From: CBDFKQ01 sp965248855
GTDB taxonomy: Bacteria > Bacteroidota > Bacteroidia > Cytophagales > 172606-1
Direction of reading: 5' to 3'
Assembly: GCA_965248855.1 (NCBI GenBank)
Contig: CBDFKQ010000003.1
Span: 92,650-156,649 of the forward strand
DNA length: 64,000 nucleotides
Shown here: one piece after another, positions 8,077-17,417 of the stretch
Layout: each line of letters begins with the position of its first letter
How positions within the stretch are numbered: the stretch's first letter is position 1
The notes under the pieces: model-generated
Seen by the model: only the letters and a program-made list of their open reading frames with translations
Told to the model about the DNA's origin: nothing
Databases searched by the model: none
Position numbers and translations under genes: made by a program

Positions 8077-10620
8077 ATGGCAAAAGAAAATAATATTATT
8101 CCCATCAACATTGAAGACGAAATGCGCGGTGCATATATAGATTATTCTATGTCTGTAATAGTTTCTCGCGCGTTACCTGATGTTCGTGATGGATTAAAAC
8201 CTGTTCACAGAAGAGTTTTATTCGGAATGTCGGAATTGGGTTTGGCTTATAACAAACCTTTCAAAAAATCAGCTCGTATCGTAGGTGAAGTAATGGGTAA
8301 GTATCACCCTCATGGTGATGCTTCGGTTTACGACACCATGGTAAGAATGGCTCAGCCATGGTCGTTAAGATATCCAATGGTTGACGGACAGGGAAACTTT
8401 GGATCTATTGATGGTGATGGCCCTGCTGCAATGAGGTATACCGAAGCCAGGTTTAAAAGAATAGCTGAGGAAATGCTTTCGGATTTATATAAGGAAACGG
8501 TTGATTTTCAACCCAACTTTGATGATTCCTTAAAAGAACCGACAGTTTTACCTTCAAAAGTACCGAATTTATTAATTAATGGAACTTCGGGAATTGCCGT
8601 GGGAATGGCTACAAACATGGCCCCTCATAATTTATCGGAAGTTTCTGACGGAATAATCGCTTACATCGATAACAATGATATAACCATTCCGGAATTAATG
8701 GAATATATTTTAGCACCGGATTTCCCTACAGGTGGAACAATATATGGTTATACAGGTGTGCAAATGGCACTATCTACAGGTAGGGGTCGGGTAGTAGTTC
8801 GTGCAAAAGCAAGCTTTGAAACTTCAAAATCAGGTAAAGATCAAATTATTATTTCAGAAATCCCATACATGGTGAATAAATCTGAAATGATTAGAAAAAC
8901 CGTTGAATTAATTGAAGATAAAAAAATTGAAGGCATTTCAGAAATTAGAGATGAATCGGATAGAGATGGATTGAGAATAGTTTATGATTTAAGAAAAGAT
9001 GCCATTCCAAATGTTGTTTTAAATAATTTATACAAACAAACGGCTTTACAATCTTCATTCAGTGTTAATAATGTTGGTTTGGTTAGAGGAAGGCCGGTTA
9101 CATTGAATCTCAAGGATTTAATTAAACATTTTGTTGATCACAGACATGAAATAATTGTTAGAAGAACAACTTATGATTTAAAAGAAGCCCAAAAAAGAGC
9201 CCACATTTTAGAGGGTTTATTAATTGCCCTTGATAACCTCGATGCAGTTATAACTTTAATCAGGTCTTCACGCTTACCTGAAGATGCCAGAAATGGTTTA
9301 ATGGAGCAATTTGGTTTAACTGAAATTCAAGCCAGAGCGATCCTCGATTTACGCTTGCAAAGATTAACAGGCTTAGAAAGAGATAAAATTGTTGATGAAT
9401 ATGCAGAAGTAAAAAAACTAATTGATCATTTAGAAGAAATTTTAGGTAATGAATCAATCAGAATGCAAATCATTAAAGATGAAACTCTCGAAATGAAAGA
9501 CAGATATGGCGATAAACGCCGTACTGAAATCGTTCATGCCGATGATGATATTTCTATAGAAGACATGATCGCAGATGATAAAATGTTAATTACTATTTCA
9601 GCTGCAGGATATATTAAGAGAACACCTTTAACCGAATTCCGTACTCAAGCAAGAGGGGGAGTAGGCTCAAGAGCAACCACAAGCCGTGAAGATGATTTTA
9701 CAGAACATTTATTCATTGCAACCAATCATAATTATTTACTTATTTTCACCGAATTAGGAAAAGTTTTTTGGTTAAAAGTATATGCAATACCCGAAGGAAC
9801 AAAAATTTCAAAAGGCAGGGCACTTCAAAACCTTATTCAAATCGATCCTAATGATACAGTTAGAGCGGTTATAAATGTTAAAAATTTAAAAGATGATGAT
9901 TATATTAATAATAATTATGTAATCATGTGTACTGAAAGAGGTACAATTAAAAAAACATTGCTCGAAGCTTATTCACGTCCACGCCAGTCAGGCATAAATG
10001 CAATAACAATAAATGAAGGCGACAGATTGCTTGATGTTGCACTGACAAATGGAACAAACCATATAATTCTTTCTACAAGCTCCGGTATGGCAGTTCATTT
10101 TAATGAAGAACGCGTTAGACAAATGGGAAGAAACGCTGCCGGTGTGAGAGGTGTAAGATTAAAAGAAAATGAAACCGGTGATAAAGTTATCGGAATGGTT
10201 TGTGTGAGCAGGGAAGATGCTACCTTACTCGTGGTTTCTGAAAAAGGATTTGGAAAACGATCGCTTATAGAAGATTATAGAATCACCAACAGGGGAGGAA
10301 AAGGCGTTAAAACTTTAAATATTACCGATAAAACGGGAAAATTAGTTGCTATTAAAGAAGTTTCCGATACAGATGATTTAATGATAATCAATAAATCCGG
10401 AATTACTATCCGTTTATCAGTTTCGAAATTACGTGTAATGGGCAGGGCTACTCAGGGAGTAAAATTAATCAGATTGAACGAAGATGATGAAATTGCCTCT
10501 GTAGCAAAAATTGAAGAAATTAAAATTGAAGAAATTATAGAAGAAATAATAGAATCAGAAATTGAAAACCAATTGCCGGAAGATATTTTACCTTCTGATG
10601 ATGAAGAAACCACGGTTTAA
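8077..10620 (+). CDS. gyrA: DNA gyrase subunit A
   Basis: Breakage-reunion subunit of DNA gyrase, 847 residues, which introduces negative supercoils together with GyrB. The N-terminus (residues 1-130) is highly conserved, with the catalytic tyrosine at residue 121 in AAMRYTE. The quinolone-determining loop reads HPHGDASVYDTMVRMAQ (residues 78-93). The C-terminal beta-pinwheel carries a GyrA-box variant, TNRGGKG, and the protein ends in an acidic tail (rich in Glu and Ile, residues about 805-847). The position equivalent to E. coli Ser83 is alanine (Ala82 here), while Asp87 is kept as Asp86. ParC shares the fold, but the pinwheel repeats and GyrA box favour GyrA. Confidence 0.95.
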   Translation: MAKENNIIPINIEDEMRGAYIDYSMSVIVSRALPDVRDGLKPVHRRVLFGMSELGLAYNKPFKKSARIVGEVMGKYHPHGDASVYDTMVRMAQPWSLRYPMVDGQGNFGSIDGDGPAAMRYTEARFKRIAEEMLSDLYKETVDFQPNFDDSLKEPTVLPSKVPNLLINGTSGIAVGMATNMAPHNLSEVSDGIIAYIDNNDITIPELMEYILAPDFPTGGTIYGYTGVQMALSTGRGRVVVRAKASFETSKSGKDQIIISEIPYMVNKSEMIRKTVELIEDKKIEGISEIRDESDRDGLRIVYDLRKDAIPNVVLNNLYKQTALQSSFSVNNVGLVRGRPVTLNLKDLIKHFVDHRHEIIVRRTTYDLKEAQKRAHILEGLLIALDNLDAVITLIRSSRLPEDARNGLMEQFGLTEIQARAILDLRLQRLTGLERDKIVDEYAEVKKLIDHLEEILGNESIRMQIIKDETLEMKDRYGDKRRTEIVHADDDISIEDMIADDKMLITISAAGYIKRTPLTEFRTQARGGVGSRATTSREDDFTEHLFIATNHNYLLIFTELGKVFWLKVYAIPEGTKISKGRALQNLIQIDPNDTVRAVINVKNLKDDDYINNNYVIMCTERGTIKKTLLEAYSRPRQSGINAITINEGDRLLDVALTNGTNHIILSTSSGMAVHFNEERVRQMGRNAAGVRGVRLKENETGDKVIGMVCVSREDATLLVVSEKGFGKRSLIEDYRITNRGGKGVKTLNITDKTGKLVAIKEVSDTDDLMIINKSGITIRLSVSKLRVMGRATQGVKLIRLNEDDEIASVAKIEEIKIEEIIEEIIESEIENQLPEDILPSDDEETTV

Positions 10621-10631
10621 GGCATAATTTT

Positions 10632-10664
10632 TGTAAAGCGTAAAATAATATTTTTACGTTTACA
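10632..10664 (+). terminator. Hairpin after gyrA, possible terminator
   Basis: TGTAAAGCGTAAAA (10632-10645) pairs with TTTTACGTTTACA (10652-10664) with one bulged base. It lies 12 bases after the gyrA stop. No strong T tail follows, so termination is plausible but not certain. Confidence 0.45.
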
Positions 10665-10721
10665 GAAATTAATTAATATTCACGTTTCCAAACCTTATTG
10701 TTAATTTAATATTTAAATTTT

Positions 10722-11843
10722 ATGAAGAAAGTTTTTTTATTTTTATTTGTAACTCTTCTTACGACAAGTGCATTTGCACAGGTAAATGAAGCCATAGCTT
10801 ATCGCAATCAGGGACTTCTTGATAAAGCAAAAGCATCAATAGATAAAGCTATGGATAACCCAAAGCAAAATACAAAAGCAAAAACATGGTATACTCGTGG
10901 ATCTATATATCAGGCCATGTCATCAAGCCCGCTACCAACCTATAATAAATTGGATAGTAATGCAATATCCGTTGCTTATGAATCTTATATGAAAGCTGCA
11001 GTAGTTGAACCTGAATCGAAAGATGCAAAGAGAGCCCAGGAAGATGCAAAAAAAATACTTATTTCAGTTGCTTATAATAAATTTCAACATAAGGATTATC
11101 CTTCTTCATTAAAATACTGTCAAGACGCTATCGCAGTTAATTCAAAGGATACAACAGCTGCTCTTATTGCTGCTTATTCATCACAAAATATTAAAAAATA
11201 TTCTGATGCGGCATCATATTATGAAAAATACCTGGAAAATGGCGGTAAAGGCGGTGAAGAAATGTATCAAAGCATAATTCAATTATATAAAGCTGATAAA
11301 AATTATGATAAAGCCTTAGCTGCTGCAAATAAAGCTATCAGTAAATTTCCTAAAAATGAAGATTTAAGAAAGGAAGAAATAGAAATTTATATTGGTTCGG
11401 GAAAATCGGATGAAGCTATTAATAAAATGGAAGCTGCTGTTCAGCGCGATCCTAAAAATATAGTATTTAATCAAAATCTCGCTGTGCTTTATGACAGAAA
11501 AAAGGAATACGAAAAAGCTGCAACGTTTTATGAAAAATCACTTGAGTTAGATCCAAACAGCTTTGAAATGAATTATAACATGGGTGTTTTATGGTTTAAT
11601 AAAGGAGCAGAGCTTAGTATGAAAGTTAATGAAGAAAGTCAAAAATTAAAAGCAGGACAAACTCATCCCAAAACAAAAGAAATGGATGGATACTTTAGTA
11701 AAGCGCTGCCTTATTTCGAAAAGGCAAACCAAATAAAACCTAATGAAATGGATGTTCTTACAAATCTTTCAAAGCTTTATAGGATTTTAAAACGCCCGGA
11801 AGATGAAAAGAAAATCAATAAATTAATTGAAAGCGCTAACTAA
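10722..11843 (+). CDS. Exported tetratricopeptide-repeat protein
   Basis: A 373-residue protein with a clear signal peptide (MKKVFLFLFVTLLTTSAFAQ, cleavage after about residue 19), so it acts in the periplasm or at the outer membrane. The rest is helical TPR-like repeats. Typical repeat features (A..Y..A, D..N....A) recur from about residue 25 to 365, for example YEKAATFYEKSLELDPNSFE near 265. It probably works as a protein-protein scaffold; no enzyme motif is present. It has its own terminator at 11865-11898. Confidence 0.8.
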   Translation: MKKVFLFLFVTLLTTSAFAQVNEAIAYRNQGLLDKAKASIDKAMDNPKQNTKAKTWYTRGSIYQAMSSSPLPTYNKLDSNAISVAYESYMKAAVVEPESKDAKRAQEDAKKILISVAYNKFQHKDYPSSLKYCQDAIAVNSKDTTAALIAAYSSQNIKKYSDAASYYEKYLENGGKGGEEMYQSIIQLYKADKNYDKALAAANKAISKFPKNEDLRKEEIEIYIGSGKSDEAINKMEAAVQRDPKNIVFNQNLAVLYDRKKEYEKAATFYEKSLELDPNSFEMNYNMGVLWFNKGAELSMKVNEESQKLKAGQTHPKTKEMDGYFSKALPYFEKANQIKPNEMDVLTNLSKLYRILKRPEDEKKINKLIESAN

Positions 11844-11864
11844 AAATTTGTATAGTAATCAATA

Positions 11865-11898
11865 AAAGATCCCTTGGCTTTAAAGCCGGGGGATCTTT
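11865..11898 (+). terminator. Rho-independent terminator after TPR gene
   Basis: AAAGATCCC (11865-11873) pairs with GGGATCTTT (11890-11898). An inner GGCTTTAAAGCC palindrome makes a long hairpin 22 bases after the TPR gene stop. Confidence 0.75.
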
Positions 11899-12212
11899 AC
11901 TAATAAGCATTATTATTAGATCAATATATTTTATTATTGTGGATATTAAATCCACCTTGAAATTAAATATAATTTGTGATTTTAATTCAGCATCGGTTCT
12001 TACATTATTATCTAAAATATTAGTTAGTAATTGAATTATAATACTTTATAAAAGAAATATTCTTATAATTTTTGAAAAAAAATTTAAAAAAGTTAACAAA
12101 TAGTTTTATTATTGGGATACAATATTTAAATTAATTGCTGCATACTAAAATTGGTAAAAACTAATTATCTTTTTTTTTATTAAATGCAGACACTGAAACC
12201 CTTAAGAGTGTA
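11899..12212. other. AT-rich intergenic region
   Basis: About 310 bases between the TPR terminator and the DUF349 gene. No ORF, RNA gene or repeat was seen. It ends in a T-rich run about 40 bases before the DUF349 start that could belong to its promoter. Confidence 0.4.
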
Positions 12213-13523
12213 ATGAAAGAAACGCATATTCAATTCGACCACGGCTATATTGTTGAAGAAAAAGTCTTTTTAAAAGGCTATTTAAACTTCCCGGATCGCC
12301 AAATAGGTGAAGTTAAAATTAATGAGGAAGCAACTAAAGATTATTTTAAAAGACGCTTCGAACTTGCAAATCAAAAAGTTGAAGATTTATATACGCTCGT
12401 TAATGAAGCGCAAAATAAAGGTTCCTATTTAATGAAATTAATTCATTTAAGGCAATACCTATCTGAATTTGATGGCCTTGGAAATTTTGCCTTATTATTT
12501 AAAAAACTCGACGAATTAGAAGAAAGCCTTAAAACACAAGTTTCGCAAAATCGTGTCAGAAACTTAGAAATTAAACGTGCTCTCATTGAAGAGGCTGTAG
12601 ATCTTGCCAAGCTCAATGATGATTGGAAGGAAGCTTCAGAAATAGCCAAGGAATTAAAAATGAAATGGATAAAAACCGGATCCGTACCAAAGGAAATGGA
12701 AGAAGCCATTGAAGACGAATTTCAAAAGTATTTAAAAGTATTTTTCGAAAATAGAAAAGAACATTTTGACAGCAAACTTAAAGTTACAAGAGACAGAATA
12801 AATCACTATACAAATATTATAGATGAAGCCCATAAAATAAAATATTCACAAATATGGGACGAAACCGCCGACAGGTTTAAAAAACTTCATGAAGAATGGA
12901 AAACCATTGGTAAAATTCCTCATAAGAAGGCTACAAGAATGTGGGAAAGGTTTAGAGAAGCCAGTGATTTATTTTTTGAGAAGTATAAAGCCGTTAAGGG
13001 AATTCCAAATAAGCCCAGAGTTCAAAAAGCTGATCCTAAGGTATTATTGCAAGAAAAAATTTGCTCCGAGGTAGAAAGCTTTTTAAGTAAAAATGAAGTG
13101 CCTATAGAAGATGCAGCCATTAAGACAAAAGACTTAATGATGAAATGGAGAAATGTTGGTATCCATCCTAAAATGCAAAATAGAGACCTTCAGGAGCGCT
13201 TCAGAAACGCATGCGATAAAATATTCGAAACCAATTATCTGGTGAGAGTTATTAAAAGAAAACATCCTTCCTTTGATGATAAACCTCGTGCCGACCAATT
13301 AAGAATACAAATAGCAGTAATGAATGATTTGATTAGAAAGGATAAAATGCAACTGGAACAATATGAATATGAAGGGAGAAGCATGAATGCCGGCATGAAC
13401 AGAAATTTAGTAATGGATAAAGAATTACAAACAAAATTAAATATTCAAAAACGAAAAATTTCCGTTAAGGAAACTTTATTAGACCAGTATAAACAAGAAT
13501 TAACAGGTATCAAAATCAAATAA
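12213..13523 (+). CDS. DUF349 domain protein
   Basis: A 436-residue cytoplasmic protein made of repeated DUF349 helical units. Repeats of the form W..IG.IP.K....W.RFREA.D.FF (for example around residues 225-260) and W..VG..PK......RF..ACD.IF (around 310-345) are visible. The C-terminus (about 365-436) is a charged coiled coil. The family is conserved in Bacteroidota and its role is not established; I assign none. Neighbouring genes are housekeeping genes transcribed in the same direction. Confidence 0.85.
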   Translation: MKETHIQFDHGYIVEEKVFLKGYLNFPDRQIGEVKINEEATKDYFKRRFELANQKVEDLYTLVNEAQNKGSYLMKLIHLRQYLSEFDGLGNFALLFKKLDELEESLKTQVSQNRVRNLEIKRALIEEAVDLAKLNDDWKEASEIAKELKMKWIKTGSVPKEMEEAIEDEFQKYLKVFFENRKEHFDSKLKVTRDRINHYTNIIDEAHKIKYSQIWDETADRFKKLHEEWKTIGKIPHKKATRMWERFREASDLFFEKYKAVKGIPNKPRVQKADPKVLLQEKICSEVESFLSKNEVPIEDAAIKTKDLMMKWRNVGIHPKMQNRDLQERFRNACDKIFETNYLVRVIKRKHPSFDDKPRADQLRIQIAVMNDLIRKDKMQLEQYEYEGRSMNAGMNRNLVMDKELQTKLNIQKRKISVKETLLDQYKQELTGIKIK

Positions 13524-13552
13524 TCTATTCTTACAGAAAAGAATATTAATGA

Positions 13553-13585
13553 TTTGTTTTCTAAGAAGATTTTTTTTTATCTTTG
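13553..13585 (+). promoter_or_regulatory. Bacteroidota-type promoter for the DUF2795 gene
   Basis: TTTG at 13553-13556 (-33) and TATCTTTG at 13578-13585 (-7), 21 bases apart, match the Bacteroidota primary sigma factor consensus. The gene starts 26 bases downstream. Confidence 0.6.
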
Positions 13586-13610
13586 CGGACTTTTTTAATT
13601 ATATAAAACT

Positions 13611-13832
13611 ATGTATTGGACACTAGAATTAGCATCGTATCTTGAAGACGCTCCTTGGCCGGCCACAAAAGACGAACTAATTGATTTTGCAATTCGTTCG
13701 GGAGCTCCTTCAGAAGTGGTAGAAAATTTACAGGAATTGGAAGATGATGGCCAACCTTATGAAAGCATTGAGGAAATTTGGCCTGACTATCCAACAAAAG
13801 ATGATTTTTTCTTTAATGAAGATGAATATTAA
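13611..13832 (+). CDS. DUF2795 domain protein
   Basis: A 73-residue acidic protein, the usual length for this Bacteroidota group. It starts MYWTLELASYLEDAPWPATK and keeps the DUF2795 pattern (LASYLE...WP..KDELI.FA...GAP..V..NL..L.D....Y.....WPDYP). No signal peptide. The function is unknown. The promoter directly in front is strong, and a large inverted repeat lies behind it (13846-13922). The family name comes from pattern recognition. Confidence 0.85.
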   Translation: MYWTLELASYLEDAPWPATKDELIDFAIRSGAPSEVVENLQELEDDGQPYESIEEIWPDYPTKDDFFFNEDEY

Positions 13833-13845
13833 ATTATAATATTTA

Positions 13846-13922
13846 AAAACTGTTAAAATTAATTTCTCAAACCAAAACGTTGCTTTTAACGTAGATTTGA
13901 ACAAAAATATTTTAACAGTTTT
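13846..13922. repeat. 77-base nested inverted repeat (14-bp outer stem)
   Basis: AAAACTGTTAAAAT (13846-13859) is perfectly complementary to ATTTTAACAGTTTT (13909-13922). Inside, TCAAA (13867-13871) can pair with TTTGA (13896-13900), and ACGTT (13877-13881) with AACGT (13888-13892). The right arm ends 3 bases before the MFS start codon. It may be a terminator for the DUF2795 gene, a structured leader of the MFS mRNA, or a tiny non-autonomous repeat. Confidence 0.6.
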
Positions 13923-13925
13923 TTT

Positions 13926-15026
13926 ATGATCTCTCTCGAAAAACCCACACAAGAATTTCCTGTATTTTGGAAACAAATTTTCTTATTAATCGCCCTTGAA
14001 GGAGCTGTTACTATCGGATGGTTTGCTTATGAAAAATATCAACCTATTTTGCTTGGCAAATATCATTTTGAACAGCTGGCTACACTTTTAGTTGTTGCCC
14101 AAGGCTTATTGGGTGCTATTTTCAATCCTTTATCCGGTTACTACGCCGATAAAATGTATAAAAAATTAGGTTCGAAATTTCCTGTAATCATTGCAGGCAT
14201 TACATTTGCTGCTATAATTTTTATGGCTGTAAGCATAGTTTTATTAGCTGACAGCAATAGCCCTTTCAGATTTGCTTTACCATTTTTGGTAATTTTATGG
14301 TTGGCCGCAATGAGCACATTTCATAGTCCTGCTGTATCCTTAGTAGAATCACTGGCTCCAAAAGAAAAAATCCCTTACATTTCTGCTTTATTGGTTATTG
14401 TTTTTGGTTTGGTATATGCTATCGGCCCTGTTGTAGTTTTACTTTTAAATACTATTGGTTTAACAGCAACATTTATTTTAGGGGGTTTACTTTTAGCAAT
14501 TACAGGTTATGCCTTAAAAAATGGTATAGAAAATGATAAAATTTATAAGATTCATGCCCGAAATGAATCATATACCCAAAAACACATTCCCACCAACCCA
14601 TCAGTATTATCATTATTGGGTTTTTTTATAGGTTTATGCAAAGCCATTACATTATTTGTTTTACCTGTATTAATTTCCCGTTATTTAAATCTTTCTATAT
14701 TATATACAGAAGCCATTACAATGGCGAGTGCTGCATTAATAGCATTACCTGTGAGTAAGTTTATAGAAAAATTCGGTGAAAATAAATTGTTAATTGCAGG
14801 TTGCATTATGAGTATAATTTGTTTTTTTGTCGGCTATTTTTTCCGACAACAAATGGTAAGTTATGTTGTAATAATTATGTCGGGCTTTATTTATGGAACG
14901 TTGGCAGTCAGTGCACTTCCATTTGTATTAAACAGAACCTCTCCACAAGAAACAGGTTCAGGCATGGGATTATTTTATGGTGGGGTTGCAGCTGCTTCAG
15001 CCAGTATATCATTACTTTTCTTATAA
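13926..15026 (+). CDS. Major facilitator superfamily transporter
   Basis: A 366-residue integral membrane protein with about 11-12 hydrophobic helices and short loops. After helix 2 the segment NPLSGYYADKMYKKLGSKFP corresponds to the MFS loop 2-3 motif (G...D...R/K.G R/K). The substrate cannot be read from the sequence. The start at 13926 immediately follows the right arm of a 77-base inverted repeat, so translation initiation could be affected by that structure. The next gene has its own promoter. Confidence 0.8.
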   Translation: MISLEKPTQEFPVFWKQIFLLIALEGAVTIGWFAYEKYQPILLGKYHFEQLATLLVVAQGLLGAIFNPLSGYYADKMYKKLGSKFPVIIAGITFAAIIFMAVSIVLLADSNSPFRFALPFLVILWLAAMSTFHSPAVSLVESLAPKEKIPYISALLVIVFGLVYAIGPVVVLLLNTIGLTATFILGGLLLAITGYALKNGIENDKIYKIHARNESYTQKHIPTNPSVLSLLGFFIGLCKAITLFVLPVLISRYLNLSILYTEAITMASAALIALPVSKFIEKFGENKLLIAGCIMSIICFFVGYFFRQQMVSYVVIIMSGFIYGTLAVSALPFVLNRTSPQETGSGMGLFYGGVAAASASISLLFL

Positions 15027-15049
15027 AAAAAGCTTAAATATTTCATTCT

Positions 15050-15081
15050 TTTGAAAATCAGTTCCTTCGCGAGTATCTTTG
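15050..15081 (+). promoter_or_regulatory. Bacteroidota-type promoter for the DEAD-box gene
   Basis: TTTG at 15050-15053 and TATCTTTG at 15074-15081, 20 bases apart. The start codon follows 21 bases later. Confidence 0.6.
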
Positions 15082-15102
15082 TATTAAAAAAAGAGTAAAA
15101 AT

Positions 15103-16449
15103 ATGGAGGAGGGACTGAAAGATGAAATAAATGAAATTAAAAATGTTTCATTTAAAGATTTTAAGTTAAATAAACAATTATGGGATGCTGTGGAAGAGGC
15201 GGGATATATAACACCTACCGAAATTCAGCGCAAGGCAATACCATTGGCTTTAAGTGGACATGATGTTTTAGGTATTGCCCAAACAGGAACAGGAAAAACT
15301 GCAGCTTATCTGTTGCCAATTTTAATGAAAATTAAATATGCTCAAGGTAATTTCCCAAAAGCACTTATACTTGCACCTACACGTGAACTTGCCATTCAAA
15401 TAAGTGAAAGTGTAGCACAACTCGCAAAGAATACAGATATAAGGCATGTAGTAGTGTATGGAGGGATAGGAATGCAAGCCCAAATTGCTTCGATAAAAGC
15501 AGGTGTTGATATTATAATTGCTACCCCGGGTAGGATGCTTGATATTTATTTAAAGGGGGAATTGATCCTAAAAGAAGTTAAAAGCCTTATTTTAGATGAA
15601 GCAGATAAAATAATGGATATGGGCTTTATGCCACAAATCCGAAAAGTGCTGGAAGTAATTCCTAAAAAACGACAAAATCTTTTATTTTCCGCCACATTTT
15701 CTGAAAGGGTAGAAAAACTTTCAGAAGAATTCTTAGAATTCCCCATTAAAATAGAAGTTGCCCCACAAGCTACCACAGCTGATAATGTTGAGCAAATTTT
15801 ATATCAGGTTCCTAATCTAAAAACAAAAATCAACCTTCTTGAATTGCTTTTGCAAAATATAGAATATAAAAGAGTAATTATTTTTTGCAGAACCCGTTTA
15901 ACAGCAGAAAATACTTTTAAATATCTCGAACGCAAATTTAAAGCTGATGAAATACGGGTTATTCATGCCAATAAAGGGCAAAATACTCGTATTAATTCTA
16001 TAGATGCATTTAAAGAAGGGAATGTAAGAGTTTTAGTAGCTACTGATGTAGCAGCAAGGGGTATTGATGTAACATTGGTAAGCCATGTAATTAATTTTGA
16101 TGTTCCTTTAATTTATGAAGATTATGTGCACAGGATTGGGAGAACAGGGAGGGCTTTTAATTCGGGTGTGGCCATTACATTTGCAAATATTGCTGAAGAA
16201 TATCATATAAAAAAGATTGAAGAAATAATTAGAATGGAAATTCCATGGAGGAAACTTCCGGAAGAACTCCACATTGAAGAAACTCCTTTCGTCGAAAACC
16301 AGGAAATGCTAATGGAACTGGATCATTACAAAAGAAAGAATGATCCGGATTTTTTAGGTGCTTTCCATGAAAAGAAAAAGAAAAATTTACCAAGGGAAAA
16401 TCTTAAGCCACGCCAGGTAGAAGCAAAAAACAGAAAGCGTAGAAAATAA
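15103..16449 (+). CDS. DEAD-box ATP-dependent RNA helicase
   Basis: A 448-residue RNA helicase of superfamily 2. All core motifs are visible in order: F...L...G...PTEIQ (Q motif, about 20-45), AQTGTGKT (59-66), PTRELAIQ, TPGR, DEAD, SAT, RVLVATDVAARGID, and HRIGRTGR. A basic tail (KKKKNLPRENLKPRQ onward) follows, as in RhlE-type helicases. These act in RNA remodelling, cold adaptation or ribosome assembly; the exact role is not decided by the sequence. It probably forms a transcription unit with the hydrolase gene 5 bases downstream. Confidence 0.93.
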   Translation: MEEGLKDEINEIKNVSFKDFKLNKQLWDAVEEAGYITPTEIQRKAIPLALSGHDVLGIAQTGTGKTAAYLLPILMKIKYAQGNFPKALILAPTRELAIQISESVAQLAKNTDIRHVVVYGGIGMQAQIASIKAGVDIIIATPGRMLDIYLKGELILKEVKSLILDEADKIMDMGFMPQIRKVLEVIPKKRQNLLFSATFSERVEKLSEEFLEFPIKIEVAPQATTADNVEQILYQVPNLKTKINLLELLLQNIEYKRVIIFCRTRLTAENTFKYLERKFKADEIRVIHANKGQNTRINSIDAFKEGNVRVLVATDVAARGIDVTLVSHVINFDVPLIYEDYVHRIGRTGRAFNSGVAITFANIAEEYHIKKIEEIIRMEIPWRKLPEELHIEETPFVENQEMLMELDHYKRKNDPDFLGAFHEKKKKNLPRENLKPRQVEAKNRKRRK

Positions 16450-16454
16450 CTATT

Positions 16455-17411
16455 ATGCCCTTAATTAACCAACCAGATTACAAACCACCATTTCTTTTAT
16501 TTAACGGCCATTTACAAACTATATATCCAAGCCTGTTTAGAAGTGTTAAAGTTAATTATGAGCGTGAAAGAATTAAAACGCCTGACGATGATTTTTTAGA
16601 TTTAGATTGGAGCAGGGTTTTATATTCAAAGAAACTTGTAATTCTTTCACATGGCTTAGAAGGTGATAGCAATAGGCAATACATTATTGGAATGGTTAAT
16701 CATTTAAATAAAGATGGTTATGATGCCCTTGCATGGAATTATAGAGGATGCAGCGGTGAAATGAACAAAAATTTCAGATTTTATCACAGCGGTTCATCTG
16801 ACGATTTAAAATTTGTAATTGATTATATTTTAACTAATTACGATTATGATGAGATTTATTTAATCGGTTTCAGTTTGGGTGGAAACATTACACTAAAGTA
16901 TATTGGTGAAACAGGAAAAGATATCGATAAGAGAATTAAAAAGGGAATGGCTATTTCAGTTCCTTGTGATTTATCCGGAAGTGCTAAAAAGATGACTTTA
17001 TTATCCAATAAAATTTATATGCAAAGGTTTATTAATCAATTGAAAAAGAAACTGATTGCAAAAAAAAAACAATATCCCGATAAAATAAATATTGATAATT
17101 ACCACCTGATTAAAAGTTTTCATCAATTTGATGACCAATATACAGCGCCCATTCACGGCTTTAAAGATGCCAAAGAATATTATTTATTAAACAGTTCAAT
17201 TTATTTTTTGGATAACGTTGCGATTCCGATCCTAATACTCAATGCGAAAAACGATCCTTTTCTTTCAAGCGGATGCTTTCCTTATAAACAGGCAAAAAAT
17301 TCCAAATTTTTATTTTTAGAAACTCCGCAACAAGGCGGCCATTGTGGTTTCCCTTATAAAAAGGGTTTGTCCTATTCAGAGAAAAGAGCTCTGGAGTGGA
17401 TTGAAAATTAA
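16455..17411 (+). CDS. YheT-family alpha/beta hydrolase
   Basis: A 318-residue cytoplasmic alpha/beta-hydrolase. The start is typical of the family (PPFLLFNGHLQTIYPSLFR). The oxyanion strand SHGLEGD (65-71), the nucleophile elbow GFSLGG with Ser140, the acid strand NAKNDPFL and the histidine in GGHCGF near the C-terminus give a complete triad. E. coli YheT relatives are described as hydrolases of uncertain substrate. It begins only 5 bases after the helicase stop and is probably cotranscribed. Confidence 0.85.
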   Translation: MPLINQPDYKPPFLLFNGHLQTIYPSLFRSVKVNYERERIKTPDDDFLDLDWSRVLYSKKLVILSHGLEGDSNRQYIIGMVNHLNKDGYDALAWNYRGCSGEMNKNFRFYHSGSSDDLKFVIDYILTNYDYDEIYLIGFSLGGNITLKYIGETGKDIDKRIKKGMAISVPCDLSGSAKKMTLLSNKIYMQRFINQLKKKLIAKKKQYPDKINIDNYHLIKSFHQFDDQYTAPIHGFKDAKEYYLLNSSIYFLDNVAIPILILNAKNDPFLSSGCFPYKQAKNSKFLFLETPQQGGHCGFPYKKGLSYSEKRALEWIEN

Positions 17412-17417
17412 GTATTT

